Source: Candidatus Egerieimonas intestinavium | Lineage (GTDB): Bacteria; Bacillota; Clostridia; Lachnospirales; Lachnospiraceae | DNA length: 64,000 nucleotides | Assembly (NCBI GenBank): GCA_018711815.1 | Contig: DVHU01000060.1 | Location: 52,024 to 116,023 of the forward strand | Direction of reading: 5' to 3' | Shown: one piece after another, positions 16,919 to 25,544 of the stretch | Layout of the letters: every line of letters begins with the position of its first letter | How positions within the stretch are numbered: the first letter of the stretch is position 1 | Notes under the pieces: generated by a model | Told to the model about the DNA's origin: nothing | Database searches by the model: none | The model's input: the letters and a program-made list of their open reading frames with translations, nothing else | Translations under genes and position numbers: made by a program

Positions 16919-17938
16919 ATGGCAGTAAAAGTAGCAATTAATGGTTTTGGACGTATCGGCCGTCTGGCATTCAGACAGATGTTCGGCGCAGAAGGTTTTG
17001 AAGTTGTTGCAATCAACGACCTGACCTCCCCGAAGATGCTGGCTCACTTACTGAAGTACGATTCTACTCAGGGAAGATACGCACTGGCTGACAAGGTTGA
17101 GGCTGGTGAGGATTCTATCACTGTAGATGGAAAAGAGATTAAGATTTACGCTAAGGCTAACGCTGCAGAGCTTCCCTGGGGAGAGATCGGCGTTGACGTA
17201 GTTCTGGAGTGTACTGGATTCTACACCTCCAAGGCTAAGGCTCAGGCTCACATCGATGCAGGCGCTAAGAAGGTTGTTATCTCCGCTCCGGCTGGAAACG
17301 ACCTGCCCACCATCGTTTACAATGTAAACCATGAGACCCTGAAGGCAGACGATGACATCATCTCCGCTGCTTCCTGTACCACCAACTGCCTGGCTCCCAT
17401 GGCTAAGGCTCTGAACGACCTGGCTCCCATCAAGTCCGGTATCATGTGCACCATCCACGCTTACACTGGCGATCAGATGACTCTGGATGGACCGCAGAGA
17501 AAGGGCGATCTGAGAAGATCCCGCGCAGCTGCTGTGAATATCGTTCCCAACAGCACCGGTGCTGCTAAGGCAATCGGTCTGGTTATTCCGGAGCTGAACG
17601 GCAAGCTGATCGGCGCTGCACAGCGTATCCCGACCCCCACCGGTTCTACCACCATCCTGACTGCAGTTGTAGAGGGCAACGTAACTGTTGACCAGATCAA
17701 CGCAGCCATGAAGGCAGCAGCTACCGAGTCCTTCGGTTACAACACCGATGAGATCGTATCCAGCGATATCGTTGGTATGAGATACGGTTCTCTGTTCGAT
17801 GCTACCCAGACCATGGTTCTGCCTCTGGAGAATGGAACCACTGAGGTTCAGGTTGTTTCCTGGTATGACAACGAGAACTCCTACACCAGCCAGATGGTTC
17901 GTACCATCAAGTACTTCGGTAAGATGCTGGGCAAATAA
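16919..17938 (+). CDS. gap: Glyceraldehyde-3-phosphate dehydrogenase
   Basis: 339 residues. It oxidises glyceraldehyde 3-phosphate to 1,3-bisphosphoglycerate with NAD. The NAD-binding [17 protein letters not shown] starts the protein; the catalytic Cys is in [12 protein letters not shown]; the catalytic His is in [10 protein letters not shown], and [12 protein letters not shown] ends it. The residue after the second strand is Asp (AINDLTS), pointing to NAD preference. I chose ATG 16919, 10 bases after AGGAGG; in-frame ATGs at 16871 and 16910 lie upstream of or against the ribosome site. Codon use is visibly more biased than in neighbours (GCT, GTT, AAG, AGA), as expected for a highly expressed gene. 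Confidence 0.98.
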   Translation: MAVKVAINGFGRIGRLAFRQMFGAEGFEVVAINDLTSPKMLAHLLKYDSTQGRYALADKVEAGEDSITVDGKEIKIYAKANAAELPWGEIGVDVVLECTGFYTSKAKAQAHIDAGAKKVVISAPAGNDLPTIVYNVNHETLKADDDIISAASCTTNCLAPMAKALNDLAPIKSGIMCTIHAYTGDQMTLDGPQRKGDLRRSRAAAVNIVPNSTGAAKAIGLVIPELNGKLIGAAQRIPTPTGSTTILTAVVEGNVTVDQINAAMKAAATESFGYNTDEIVSSDIVGMRYGSLFDATQTMVLPLENGTTEVQVVSWYDNENSYTSQMVRTIKYFGKMLGK

Positions 17939-17979
17939 TTTTGCCGCAGGAGTCCCGAATATAGGAATTTGACCTAATA

Positions 17980-18015
17980 GGGTCCGGTCTTTTGGGCCGG
18001 ACCCTTAATTTTTTT
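17980..18015 (+). terminator. Terminator between gap and pgk
   Basis: GGGTCCGG (17980-17987) pairs with CCGGACCC (17997-18004), followed by TTAATTTTTTT. It may be partial, since pgk follows on the same strand and no clear pgk promoter is seen. Confidence 0.85.
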
Positions 18016-18050
18016 GGCGACAGCGAAGCCGGAAGGCTGAACGGCTGCGA
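18016..18050 (+). repeat. Intergenic repeat motif, copy 1
   Basis: GGCGACAGCGAAGCCGGAAG and the following GCTGAACGG closely match a second copy at about 20498-20530. Shared core: CAGYGARGCCGRARGGCTGA then ACGG. Each copy contains a small AGCC/GGCT-type hairpin and lies just after a terminator. Confidence 0.55.
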
Positions 18051-18083
18051 TTTTTTTATTTTTTATTAAGGAGGCATACAGAT

Positions 18084-19289
18084 ATGCTGAATAAAAAATC
18101 TGTTGATGATATCAACGTAAAAGGCAAAAAAGTTTTGGTAAGATGCGACTTTAACGTTCCTCTGAAGGAAGGCAAGATCACCGACGAGAATCGTCTGGTG
18201 GCAGCTCTGCCCACCATCAAGAAACTGATCGCTGACGGGGGAAAGGTAATCCTTTGCTCCCATCTGGGAAAACCCAAGGGAGAGCCCAAGCCTGAGCTGT
18301 CTCTGGCACCGGTGGCTGCACGCCTGTCTGAGCTGCTGGGCCAGGAGGTAAAGTTTGCCGCTGATCCCCAGGTGGTAGGCCCCAACGCCAAGGCTGCTGT
18401 GGAGGCCATGAAAGACGGCGAGGTTGTTCTGCTGGAGAACACCCGCTACCGTGTGGAGGAGACCAAGAACGGAGAGGCTTTCTCCAAGGAGCTGGCTTCC
18501 CTCTGCGAAGTATTTGTAAATGACGCCTTCGGTACCGCACATCGTGCTCACTGCTCCAACGTGGGTGTGACCCAGTACGTGGACACTGCAGCTGTGGGTT
18601 ACCTGATGCAGAAGGAGATTGATTTCCTGGGCAATGCCGTGGAGAATCCGGTTCGTCCCTTCGTAGCTATCCTGGGCGGAGCTAAGGTTGCAGACAAGCT
18701 GAACGTTATCTCCAATCTGCTGGAGAAGTGCGACACCCTGATCATCGGCGGTGGTATGGCTTATACCTTCCTGAAGGCTCAGGGCAAGGAGATTGGAAAG
18801 TCTCTGGTTGACGACAGCAAAATCGATTACTGCAAGGAGATGATGGACAAGGCAGAGAAGCTGGGCAAGAAGCTGCTGCTGCCTGTAGATACCACCATCG
18901 CCGCAGATTTCCCCAACCCCATCGACGCTGAGATCGAGGTTTCCTCTGTTGACGTGGATGCTATCCCGGCAGACATGGAGGGACTGGATATCGGACCCAA
19001 GACCGCAGAGCTTTATGCAGACGCGGTGAAGTCCGCCAAGACTGTTGTTTGGAACGGCCCCATGGGCGTATTTGAGAATCCCATCCTGGCCAAGGGAACC
19101 ATCGCAGTGGCTAAGGCTCTGGCTGAGACTGACGCCACCACCATCATCGGCGGCGGAGACTCCGCAGCAGCTGTAAATCAGCTGGGCTTCGGTGACAAGA
19201 TGAGCCACATCTCCACCGGCGGCGGCGCTTCCCTGGAGTTCCTGGAAGGCAAGGAGCTGCCCGGCGTGGCAGCAGCCAACGACAAATAA
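18084..19289 (+). CDS. pgk: Phosphoglycerate kinase
   Basis: 401 residues, standard length. It makes ATP and 3-phosphoglycerate from 1,3-bisphosphoglycerate. Visible: [19 protein letters not shown] (substrate site), [75 protein letters not shown] and GGGDSAAAV with the C-terminal [20 protein letters not shown] precedes the ATG. It follows gap and precedes tpiA, the usual glycolytic order. It shares their codon bias. Confidence 0.98.
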   Translation: MLNKKSVDDINVKGKKVLVRCDFNVPLKEGKITDENRLVAALPTIKKLIADGGKVILCSHLGKPKGEPKPELSLAPVAARLSELLGQEVKFAADPQVVGPNAKAAVEAMKDGEVVLLENTRYRVEETKNGEAFSKELASLCEVFVNDAFGTAHRAHCSNVGVTQYVDTAAVGYLMQKEIDFLGNAVENPVRPFVAILGGAKVADKLNVISNLLEKCDTLIIGGGMAYTFLKAQGKEIGKSLVDDSKIDYCKEMMDKAEKLGKKLLLPVDTTIAADFPNPIDAEIEVSSVDVDAIPADMEGLDIGPKTAELYADAVKSAKTVVWNGPMGVFENPILAKGTIAVAKALAETDATTIIGGGDSAAAVNQLGFGDKMSHISTGGGASLEFLEGKELPGVAAANDK

Positions 19290-19290
19290 A

Positions 19291-19432
19291 GCAAATCCCA
19301 AAGGGATTTGCGCTGTTGCCCGGCTAGGCCGGGCAAATACCGCAAGGCGTTCCTGAAAGAACCTGCGCCGCTGCCCGACTTGGCTGGGGAGCGCCTAAGG
19401 GACTTCCAAAGGAGTTTGTACTGTAGGGGCTG
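19291..19432 (+). repeat. Tandem hairpins downstream of pgk
   Basis: Two perfect hairpins stand side by side: GCAAATCCC-AAA-GGGATTTGC (19291-19311) and TTGCCCGGC-TAG-GCCGGGCAA (19316-19336). A less perfect GGCGTTC/GAAC...GCGCC hairpin follows at about 19346-19370. None has a T-run. They could protect mRNA ends or be REP-like elements. No coding sequence is credible here. Confidence 0.7.
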
Positions 19433-19568
19433 CCGTGATTGACGGAGGAGCAGGTATATTTATGTGGTTCAAACGAATTTGCCGAGCACAGCTTCGAGAC
19501 TATAGGCTCGAAGTGAGCGCAGGCTGAGTGCGAACACATAAATATACCGCGAGATTCGTTAATTACGG
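19433..19568. repeat. 136-bp palindromic element between pgk and tpiA (MITE- or REP-like)
   Basis: The ends are inverted repeats: CCGTGATTGACG at the left matches the complement of the right end (CCGTAATTAACG), and inside them GGTATATTTATGTG (19453-19466) is exactly complementary to 19535-19548. The centre holds a further stem, CTTCGAG/CTCGAAG. The whole could fold into one long interrupted hairpin. It carries no gene. I cannot see target-site duplications clearly. Confidence 0.7.
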
Positions 19569-19606
19569 TGCCCGGACATTAAACAAGAGGAAAAGAGGAC
19601 AAAATC

Positions 19607-20356
19607 ATGGCAAGAAAGAAAATTATTGCTGGAAACTGGAAAATGAACATGACTCCCAGCGAGGCTGTAGAGCTGGTTAACACCTTAAAGCCCCTGGTAG
19701 CTAACGATGAGGTAGACGTAGTATTCTGCGTTCCCGCCATCGATATCATTCCCGTTGTTGAGGCTGTGAAGGGCTCCAACATTCAGGTTGGCGCTGAGAA
19801 CATGTACTTTGAGGAGAAGGGTGCCTACACCGGAGAGATTTCTCCCAACATGCTGGTGGATGCCGGTGTTAAGTACGTGGTTCTGGGCCACTCTGAGAGA
19901 AGAGAGTACTTCGGAGAGACCAATGCAGACGTAAACAAGAAAGTGCTGAAGGCCTTCGAGCATGGCATCACCCCCATCATGTGCTGCGGCGAGACTCTGG
20001 AGCAGAGAGAGCAGGGCGTGACCATGGATTTCATCCGTCAGCAGGTAAAGGTTGGATTCCAGAATGTGACCGCAGATCAGGCGAAGACCGCTGTGATCGC
20101 ATACGAGCCCATCTGGGCCATCGGAACCGGCAAGACCGCTACCACCGAGCAGGCTCAGGAGGTTTGCCAGGGTATCCGTCAGTGCATCGCTGAGATCTAT
20201 GACGAGGCTACCGCAGAGGCTATCCGCATCCAGTACGGTGGATCCGTAAACGCTGCTACCGCACCGGATCTGTTTGCACAGGCTGACATCGACGGCGGCC
20301 TGGTAGGCGGAGCTGCCTTAAAGCCCGACTTTGGTAAGATCGTAAATTACAAATAA
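19607..20356 (+). CDS. tpiA: Triosephosphate isomerase
   Basis: 249 residues. It interconverts dihydroxyacetone phosphate and glyceraldehyde 3-phosphate. The substrate Lys is in [12 protein letters not shown], the catalytic His in [12 protein letters not shown], the catalytic Glu in [15 protein letters not shown], with loop residues [16 protein letters not shown] and [14 protein letters not shown] at the end. It is separated from pgk by 317 bp containing hairpins and a palindromic element, so it may not simply be read through from pgk; no strong promoter of its own was identified. The start follows AAGAGG. Codon bias is like gap and pgk. Confidence 0.98.
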   Translation: MARKKIIAGNWKMNMTPSEAVELVNTLKPLVANDEVDVVFCVPAIDIIPVVEAVKGSNIQVGAENMYFEEKGAYTGEISPNMLVDAGVKYVVLGHSERREYFGETNADVNKKVLKAFEHGITPIMCCGETLEQREQGVTMDFIRQQVKVGFQNVTADQAKTAVIAYEPIWAIGTGKTATTEQAQEVCQGIRQCIAEIYDEATAEAIRIQYGGSVNAATAPDLFAQADIDGGLVGGAALKPDFGKIVNYK

Positions 20357-20374
20357 GCAAATTTAGCAGCTGTT

Positions 20375-20496
20375 AAAAAAGACGGGACTGCCCCATCATC
20401 GGATTTCCTGTATAGTTATGTATTTGTATTGGGCCTATCCATACAAACTGCATAAATATGCAGAAGTCTTCGCTGATGGCGGCAGTCCCGTCCTTT
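20375..20496 (+). terminator. Long-stem hairpin after tpiA
   Basis: GACGGGACTGCC (20381-20392) pairs perfectly with GGCAGTCCCGTC (20481-20492), with A's before and CTTTTG after, so it works as a terminator. The loop is 88 bases and holds more inverted repeats: CTGCATAAATATGCAG and TTTGTAT/ATACAAA. That is more structure than a terminator needs. Confidence 0.75.
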
Positions 20497-20497
20497 T

Positions 20498-20540
20498 GTG
20501 GCAGTGAGGCCGAAGGGCTGAACGGATACGAAATTTTGGC
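20498..20540 (+). repeat. Intergenic repeat motif, copy 2
   Basis: TGGCAGTGAGGCCGAAGGGC and the following TGAACGG resemble the copy at 18016-18050. Both directly follow a terminator T-run on the same strand. The rest of the 354-bp gap between tpiA and the nuclease gene holds the long hairpin and the next promoter. Confidence 0.55.
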
Positions 20541-20559
20541 AGTAATGAGAAAAAAGATA

Positions 20560-20588
20560 GTGACAAATGCAATGTTTTGCTTTATAAT
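20560..20588 (+). promoter_or_regulatory. Promoter of the Rpn-type nuclease gene
   Basis: GTGACA (20560-20565), 17-bp spacer, TATAAT (20583-20588), about 122 bp before the gene. Confidence 0.6.
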
Positions 20589-20710
20589 TATATAAAACAA
20601 AACAGCAAAAATAAGACATATCTGAGCACATCTAAAAAATCAAATCTTTTTTGCCGGATGCACTGTTTTGAGAGCAGGAGAACCGGCATGTCTGAGTGAA
20701 AGGGGACATA

Positions 20711-21562
20711 ATGGCATTAAGGACAATGAAACCTCTGGAGGAAATGTGTATGCTGGATCGGTTCTTGTTTGCAGAGGCCATGGAGGAGCCGTGGATACAC
20801 GAGTATGTTCTGGGAACGATTTTTCAAGAAGAAATAAAACTTCAATGGCCGCTGATAACCGAGAAGGAGATCAGAAATCACCCAGAAAACAGATCCATAC
20901 GGTTGGACGGCTGGGTCAAAGACTTGAGGGGCAGAGCGTACAATACAGAGGTACAAAGAACAAATACGGGAAATCTCCCCAGGCGAAGCCGGCTGTACCA
21001 GGGCACTATCGACCGGACGCTTTTGCTGAAGGGGGTAAAAGACTTTAATCAGCTGCCGGACTGTTTTCTGGTGATGATTATGCCCTTTGACCTCTTGGGC
21101 AGGAAAAAGTACCGGTACACCTTTCAGCTTTGCTGCAGGGAAACAGGGCAGTTGCTGGAGGATGGGGCGGTGCGGATTTTTCTGAACACTCGAGGGGAAG
21201 ATCGGGAAGGAATATCCCAGGAGCTGGCAGAGCTTCTGGAGTATATGGAAAACGGCAAGCTGTACGAGACTAGCTCGGAGAAGCTCCGGGAATTGCATCA
21301 GAAAATAGAGAGAATAAAAAAGGATAAGGAAACGGGGGTAAGATATATGCAGGCATGGGAAGAGTTAGAGATGATGCGGGAAGAGGGGATAAAAGAAGGT
21401 GAGGCCAGAGGGCTCAAGGCCGGCGTATCGATCATGCTGCGGCTCTGCGCTGACCTGGGAATAGAGAAGTCCCAGATTTTGGGCTATATTAAAAATACCG
21501 ATGCTCTTCCTGATGGCGCAAAGTCTCAGATGGAGGAGGTACTGGGAAAGGCGAGAGAGTGA
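20711..21562 (+). CDS. Rpn/transposase-31-type PD-(D/E)XK nuclease family protein
   Basis: 283 residues. The N-terminal half looks like the PD-(D/E)XK nuclease domain of the Rpn family: DRFLFAEAMEEP, then SIRLDGWVKDLRGRAYNTEV ending in the motif E-V-Q, where the Asp and E-x-Q are the likely catalytic residues. LYQGTIDRTLLLKGVKDFNQ and CFLVMIMPFDLLGR follow. The C-terminus is a charged helical tail (KIERIKKDKETGVRY and MREEGIKEGEARGLKAG). Rpn proteins promote RecA-independent recombination in Escherichia coli; most clostridial copies have no tested role and are often annotated as transposases. The ATG at 20711 follows AAAGGGG. It stands alone with its own promoter and no terminal repeats, so it is probably not an active mobile element. 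Confidence 0.82.
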   Translation: MALRTMKPLEEMCMLDRFLFAEAMEEPWIHEYVLGTIFQEEIKLQWPLITEKEIRNHPENRSIRLDGWVKDLRGRAYNTEVQRTNTGNLPRRSRLYQGTIDRTLLLKGVKDFNQLPDCFLVMIMPFDLLGRKKYRYTFQLCCRETGQLLEDGAVRIFLNTRGEDREGISQELAELLEYMENGKLYETSSEKLRELHQKIERIKKDKETGVRYMQAWEELEMMREEGIKEGEARGLKAGVSIMLRLCADLGIEKSQILGYIKNTDALPDGAKSQMEEVLGKARE

Positions 21563-21597
21563 AGGCATCAACAAAACAGTATAGGTGTTAACGTGTG

Positions 21598-21630
21598 CGG
21601 GCAGGGTTTCCTTGTTGAAAACTCTGCCCG
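21598..21630 (+). promoter_or_regulatory. Inverted repeat overlapping the udp promoter
   Basis: CGGGCAGGGTTT (21598-21609) and AAACTCTGCCCG (21619-21630) are complementary apart from one G-T. The right arm covers the -35 and spacer, so it may be an operator. There is no T-run, which argues against a terminator. Confidence 0.5.
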
Positions 21631-21643
21631 TATCGCGTATAAT
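21615..21643 (+). promoter_or_regulatory. Promoter of udp-hom
   Basis: TTGAAA (21615-21620), 17-bp spacer, TATAAT (21638-21643), 76 bp before the phosphorylase start. Confidence 0.72.
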
Positions 21644-21718
21644 AAGGCCAGACAGATTTCATTTTATGAAAAAGCCCTGTGGCCAAAGGCCAAAGGGAGA
21701 TCAGGAAGGGGCGGACGT

Positions 21719-22519
21719 ATGCAGAATTATTCAGGAGAGGAAGGGCTGCAGTACCATCTGCAGCTTCGCAGGGGCGATGTGGGGGAATATGTGATCCTGC
21801 CGGGAGACCCCAAGCGCTGCGCAAAAATCGCGGAGCATTTTCAGGACAGCCGCCTGATGGCGGACAGCCGGGAGTATGTAACCTATACGGGCTATCTGGA
21901 GGGGGAGAAGGTTAGCGTCACCTCCACAGGCATCGGAGGCCCCTCCGCTGCCATCGCCATGGAGGAGCTGGTAAACTGCGGCGTTCACACCTTTGTGCGG
22001 GTGGGTACCTGCGGGGGCATGGATCTGCAGGTTTGCGGCGGCGACCTGGTGGTGGCCACAGGGGCTATCCGGGCAGAGGGAACCAGCCGGGAATACGCGC
22101 CCATTGAATTTCCCGCGGTGCCGGACCTGCAGGTGACCAATGCCCTGGTGCAGGCGGCGGAGAGACTGGAATATACCTGCCACGCGGGGGTGGTCCAGTG
22201 CAAGGATTCCTTTTATGGGCAGCATGATCCGGAGCGGATGCCCGTCAGCGGCGAACTGCTGGCCAAGTGGGAAGCTTGGATGCGTCTGGGCTGCAAGGCC
22301 TCTGAGATGGAGTCGGCGGCGCTCTTTACCGTGGCCAGCGCCCTGGGGGTGAAGGCCGGATCGGTATTCCTGGTTATGGGAAATCAGGAGCGGCAGAAGC
22401 GGGGCATGGAAAACAGGATTGTCCACGACACGGATCAGGCGATCCGTGTGGCGGTGGAGGCCATCAGAGATCTGATCAGACAGGAAAAGAGACAGGGAGA
22501 AGAGAAAGATGAGTACTAA
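21719..22519 (+). CDS. udp: Uridine phosphorylase-like nucleoside phosphorylase
   Basis: 266 residues. The family splits nucleosides with phosphate into base and ribose 1-phosphate. Motifs: [18 protein letters not shown] (phosphate site), [42 protein letters not shown] and [16 protein letters not shown] (ribose-binding Met-Glu). The GTCG and SEMESAALF motifs and length fit NP-I family Udp rather than PNP. I chose ATG 21719 behind AGGAAGGGG; an in-frame start 42 codons upstream would run through the promoter. It overlaps hom by 11 bases, an odd functional pairing. Confidence 0.88.
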   Translation: MQNYSGEEGLQYHLQLRRGDVGEYVILPGDPKRCAKIAEHFQDSRLMADSREYVTYTGYLEGEKVSVTSTGIGGPSAAIAMEELVNCGVHTFVRVGTCGGMDLQVCGGDLVVATGAIRAEGTSREYAPIEFPAVPDLQVTNALVQAAERLEYTCHAGVVQCKDSFYGQHDPERMPVSGELLAKWEAWMRLGCKASEMESAALFTVASALGVKAGSVFLVMGNQERQKRGMENRIVHDTDQAIRVAVEAIRDLIRQEKRQGEEKDEY

Positions 22520-23798
22520 AAAGATTCAGGCGGCGCTGTTGGGACTGGGTACAGTGGGAGGCGGCGCCTATAAGGTATTGCAGAGTCAGAAGGAAGAGAT
22601 GGAAAATAAGCTGGGAGCCGTGGTGGAGATCAAGCGGATCCTGGTGCGGAACCTGGAAAAGGCGGCCAAGAAGGTGGAGGATCCCTCCGTGCTCACTGAC
22701 AGCTGGGAGCAAATTTTACAGGATCCGGATATTCAGATTGTCATTGAGCTCATGGGGGGCCTTGAGCCCGCCAAAACGTATATCCTGGCGGCCCTGCGGG
22801 CGGGCAAGCACGTGGTTACGGCCAACAAGGATCTGCTGGCGGAGCACGGCAAAGAGCTGATGGACACGGCCAAGGAGATGGGCTGCGATCTGCTCTTTGA
22901 GGCGGCCGTGGGCGGGGGGATTCCCATTATCCGTCCCCTGAAGCAGTGCCTGGCGGGCAATAAGATCCGGGAGGTAATGGGGATTGTCAACGGAACCACC
23001 AACTACATCCTCACCAAGATGACCCAGGAGGGCATGGAGTTCCAGGAGGCCCTGGCGGAGGCCACCCGCCTGGGCTATGCGGAGAGCGATCCCACCGCGG
23101 ATATCCAGGGGCTTGATGCCGGGAGGAAGATGGCTATCCTGGCTTCCATCGCCTTCAATTCCCGGGTGACCTTCGCGGACGTGACCACCGAGGGAATCAC
23201 CAAGATCAGCGCCAAGGACATTCAGTACGCCCGGGAGCTGGGCTGTGTGATCAAGCTGCTGGGGGTGGCCAAGAATACCCCGGAGGGCATAGAGGTGGGC
23301 GTCTCTCCCATGCTGATTCCCCAGTCTCATCCCCTGGCGGCGGTTAACGACAGCTACAATGCAATTTTCGTGGTGGGAGACGCGGTACAGGACGCCATGT
23401 TTTTCGGCCGGGGAGCCGGAGAAATGCCCACTGCCAGCGCAGTGGTGGGGGATGTGTTCGATGTGGTACGGAATATTATGCATAATTGCTGCGGCCGTAT
23501 CAGCTGTACCTGCTATAAGGAGATTCCCATCAAACGGCCGGAGGCTGTAAAAAATAAGTATTTTCTGCGGATGCGGGTGGAAAACCGCTGCGGTGTTCTG
23601 GCCAGCGTGGCTCAGGTCTTTGCGGGAAACCGGGTGAGCATATCCCAGATGATTCAGACCCAGGTGAAGGCGGACGGCCAGGCGGAGCTGGTATTTATCA
23701 CCGATCAGGTGGAGGCCCAGTATTTCCAGGATTCTCTCACGGTGCTCAACAGCATGTCCATGGTATACAAGATCCCCACGGTGATTCGGGTATACTAA
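22509..23798 (+). CDS. hom: Homoserine dehydrogenase
   Basis: 429 residues. It reduces aspartate semialdehyde to homoserine on the way to threonine and methionine. The NAD(P) fold starts [37 protein letters not shown] and [13 protein letters not shown] follow. The catalytic domain has [35 protein letters not shown] and [18 protein letters not shown]-terminal ACT domain (about 350-429, [20 protein letters not shown]) suggests feedback control by an amino acid. It overlaps udp by 11 bases, so the two are co-translated. Confidence 0.97.
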   Translation: MSTKKIQAALLGLGTVGGGAYKVLQSQKEEMENKLGAVVEIKRILVRNLEKAAKKVEDPSVLTDSWEQILQDPDIQIVIELMGGLEPAKTYILAALRAGKHVVTANKDLLAEHGKELMDTAKEMGCDLLFEAAVGGGIPIIRPLKQCLAGNKIREVMGIVNGTTNYILTKMTQEGMEFQEALAEATRLGYAESDPTADIQGLDAGRKMAILASIAFNSRVTFADVTTEGITKISAKDIQYARELGCVIKLLGVAKNTPEGIEVGVSPMLIPQSHPLAAVNDSYNAIFVVGDAVQDAMFFGRGAGEMPTASAVVGDVFDVVRNIMHNCCGRISCTCYKEIPIKRPEAVKNKYFLRMRVENRCGVLASVAQVFAGNRVSISQMIQTQVKADGQAELVFITDQVEAQYFQDSLTVLNSMSMVYKIPTVIRVY

Positions 23799-23820
23799 TA
23801 GCAGGTCCGCGAAAAAAGGG

Positions 23821-23848
23821 TTGCATTTTGAAAAAGAGCTGTTATAAT
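23821..23848 (+). promoter_or_regulatory. Promoter of the amino-acid ABC transporter
   Basis: TTGCAT (23821-23826), 16-bp spacer, TATAAT (23843-23848). Confidence 0.7.
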
Positions 23849-23857
23849 ATACTCAGA

Positions 23858-23875
23858 TTTGCATAATTATGCAAA
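23858..23875 (+). promoter_or_regulatory. Perfect 18-bp palindrome, likely operator
   Basis: TTTGCATAATTATGCAAA is a perfect palindrome 9 bp after the -10 box, at the expected transcription start. Its AT-rich centre and spacing loosely resemble ArgR boxes, which would fit an amino-acid importer, but the regulator is unknown. Confidence 0.65.
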
Positions 23876-23893
23876 ATATGAGGAGGATGAAAA

Positions 23894-24730
23894 ATGAAAG
23901 CTTGGAAAAAATATGCAGCACTTTTTCTGGCAGGAGCCATGATGATGTCTATGGCAGCCTGCGGCGGAGACAAAAAGGAAGAGGCAAAGACCGAGGATCA
24001 GGGCAGCAAGGACAGCTCTGAGACTGTGGAGATCACCGCTTTGGAGGATCTGGCGGATCTGACCATCGGCGTGCAGAGCGGTACCACCGGAGACCTGCAG
24101 GTCAGCGATATCGTCAATGAGGACAGCCAGGTACAGCGTTTCCCCAAGGGAGCGGCTGCAGTGCAGGCGCTGAAGGCCGGGAAGCTGGACTGTGTAGTTA
24201 TTGATTCTCAGCCGGCGGCCAAGTTTGTGGAGGCCAACGATGATCTGAAGATCATTGACGGACTGTTCGGGGAAGAGCAGTACGCCATTGCTTTAAAGAA
24301 AGGCAACACCGAGCTGCTGGAGAAGATGAACGGAGCTATTCAGGAGCTGAAGGACGAGGGAACTCTGGACAAGATTATTAACAACTACGTGGGAGATCCG
24401 GGAAGCTTCCAGTATGAGACTCCCGAGGGAACCGAGTATCCCAACGGCAAGCTGGTGATGGCCACCAACGCGGAGTTTGAGCCCTGGGAGTACTATGAGG
24501 GAGACCAGGTGGTAGGAATTGACGCGGATTTTGCCAAGGCCATCTGCGATAAGCTGGGCTATGAGCTGGAGATTCAGGATATGGAGTTTGATTCCATCCT
24601 GGCCACCATCGCTTCCGGCAAGGCAGATTTCGGTGCGGCCGGCATGACGGTGGATGAGGAGCGTCTGAAAAATGCGGATTTCACCGATACCTACGCCAAC
24701 GCTACACAGGTAGTTATCGTAAGAAAGTAA
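23894..24730 (+). CDS. Amino-acid ABC transporter substrate-binding lipoprotein
   Basis: 278 residues. A signal peptide ends in the lipobox MSMAACGG, so the mature protein is anchored by a lipidated Cys. The periplasmic-binding fold of family 3 (SBP_bac_3) follows: DLTIGVQSGTTGDLQVSDIV, RFPKGAAAVQALKAGKLDCV, YAIALKKGNTELLEKMNGAI, LVMATNAEFEPWEYYEG, VGIDADFAKAICDKLG and a final FGAAGMTVDEERLKNADFTD. The two lobes look swapped in order relative to typical members: the N-terminal half resembles the second lobe and the classical start (ATNAEFEPWEYY) lies mid-protein. Ligand is a polar amino acid by family; which one is not readable. It heads the SBP-permease-ATPase operon. Confidence 0.9.
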   Translation: MKAWKKYAALFLAGAMMMSMAACGGDKKEEAKTEDQGSKDSSETVEITALEDLADLTIGVQSGTTGDLQVSDIVNEDSQVQRFPKGAAAVQALKAGKLDCVVIDSQPAAKFVEANDDLKIIDGLFGEEQYAIALKKGNTELLEKMNGAIQELKDEGTLDKIINNYVGDPGSFQYETPEGTEYPNGKLVMATNAEFEPWEYYEGDQVVGIDADFAKAICDKLGYELEIQDMEFDSILATIASGKADFGAAGMTVDEERLKNADFTDTYANATQVVIVRK

Positions 24731-24752
24731 GAAACACAAAGAGACCATCGAC

Positions 24753-24788
24753 GGGGCTGCTGACATTTTGCCAACAGCCCTGTTTCTG
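24753..24788 (+). terminator. Intercistronic hairpin in the amino-acid transporter operon
   Basis: GGGCTG at about 24754-24759 pairs with CAGCCC (24775-24780), followed by TGTTTC. It is probably a partial terminator or 3'-end protector that leaves the binding protein mRNA in excess over the permease. Confidence 0.5.
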
Positions 24789-24812
24789 ACGAAAAGGAGC
24801 ACGGAAGAGAAT

Positions 24813-25544
24813 ATGGATTTTTTAGAGGAGGTTTTTGGCCCCCTGTCAGCAGATCTGCAGAAGTTCGGCAGTGATTTTTATGACAACTTTGTCAAGGACG
24901 ACAGGTGGATGTGGCTGGTCAACGGTCTGAAGGTGACGATTCTGGTGACCATTCTGGCCCTGATTATCGGTGTGATTATCGGATTTTTGGTGGCAATTAT
25001 CCGCTCTTCCCACGAAAAGGACGGAAAATTTATCATTCTAAACGGCATCTGTAAAGTTTATCTGACCATCATCCGGGGAACGCCCAGCATGATCCAGATT
25101 CTGTTCATGTATCTGGTAGTGTTCGGCTCTGTGAATATGAACCAGATCGTGGTGGGCGGTATCGCCTTCGGTATCAACTCCGGCGCTTACGTGGCGGAGA
25201 TCGTCCGTTCCGGCATCATGGCCATCGATCAGGGACAGACGGAGGCCGGAAGAAGTCTGGGATTAAGCGGCAGGCAGACCATGTGGCTGATCGTCATCCC
25301 CCAGGCCTTCAAGAACGTGCTGCCCGCCCTGGTCAACGAGATGATCGTGCTGATCAAGGAGACGGCCATCATCGGCTACATCGGCGTGCAGGATCTGACC
25401 AAGGCGGTTATGGTTATCCAGAGCCGTACCTTCAATGCAGTGCTGCCTCTGCTGGCAGCGGCCGTCATTTATCTGGCGCTGACCATGCTGCTGACCTTCT
25501 TTATGACCAAGCTGGAGAGGAGGCTGAGAAAGAATGAGCGATAA
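24813..25544 (+). CDS. Amino-acid ABC transporter permease
   Basis: 243 residues with about five membrane helices, of the HisM/GlnP family. After an extracytoplasmic N-terminal stretch, the first helix is [20 protein letters not shown]. The EAA loop is visible as [20 protein letters not shown] followed by [13 protein letters not shown], and [13 protein letters not shown] [15 protein letters not shown] is the family signature. I placed the start at ATG 24813; an in-frame ATG at 24768 lies within the intercistronic hairpin. It overlaps the ATPase gene by 11 bases. Confidence 0.93.
   Translation: MDFLEEVFGPLSADLQKFGSDFYDNFVKDDRWMWLVNGLKVTILVTILALIIGVIIGFLVAIIRSSHEKDGKFIILNGICKVYLTIIRGTPSMIQILFMYLVVFGSVNMNQIVVGGIAFGINSGAYVAEIVRSGIMAIDQGQTEAGRSLGLSGRQTMWLIVIPQAFKNVLPALVNEMIVLIKETAIIGYIGVQDLTKAVMVIQSRTFNAVLPLLAAAVIYLALTMLLTFFMTKLERRLRKNER

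Noticed and set aside
18066..19301. Long open frame (about 411 codons) on the minus strand across pgk
   Set aside because: It is an antisense shadow of pgk, whose protein is unambiguous; the antisense product has no recognisable domain and its composition follows from pgk codon bias.
20711..21562. Active insertion sequence
   Set aside because: The Rpn-type nuclease gene has no terminal inverted repeats, no target duplication and its own ordinary promoter.
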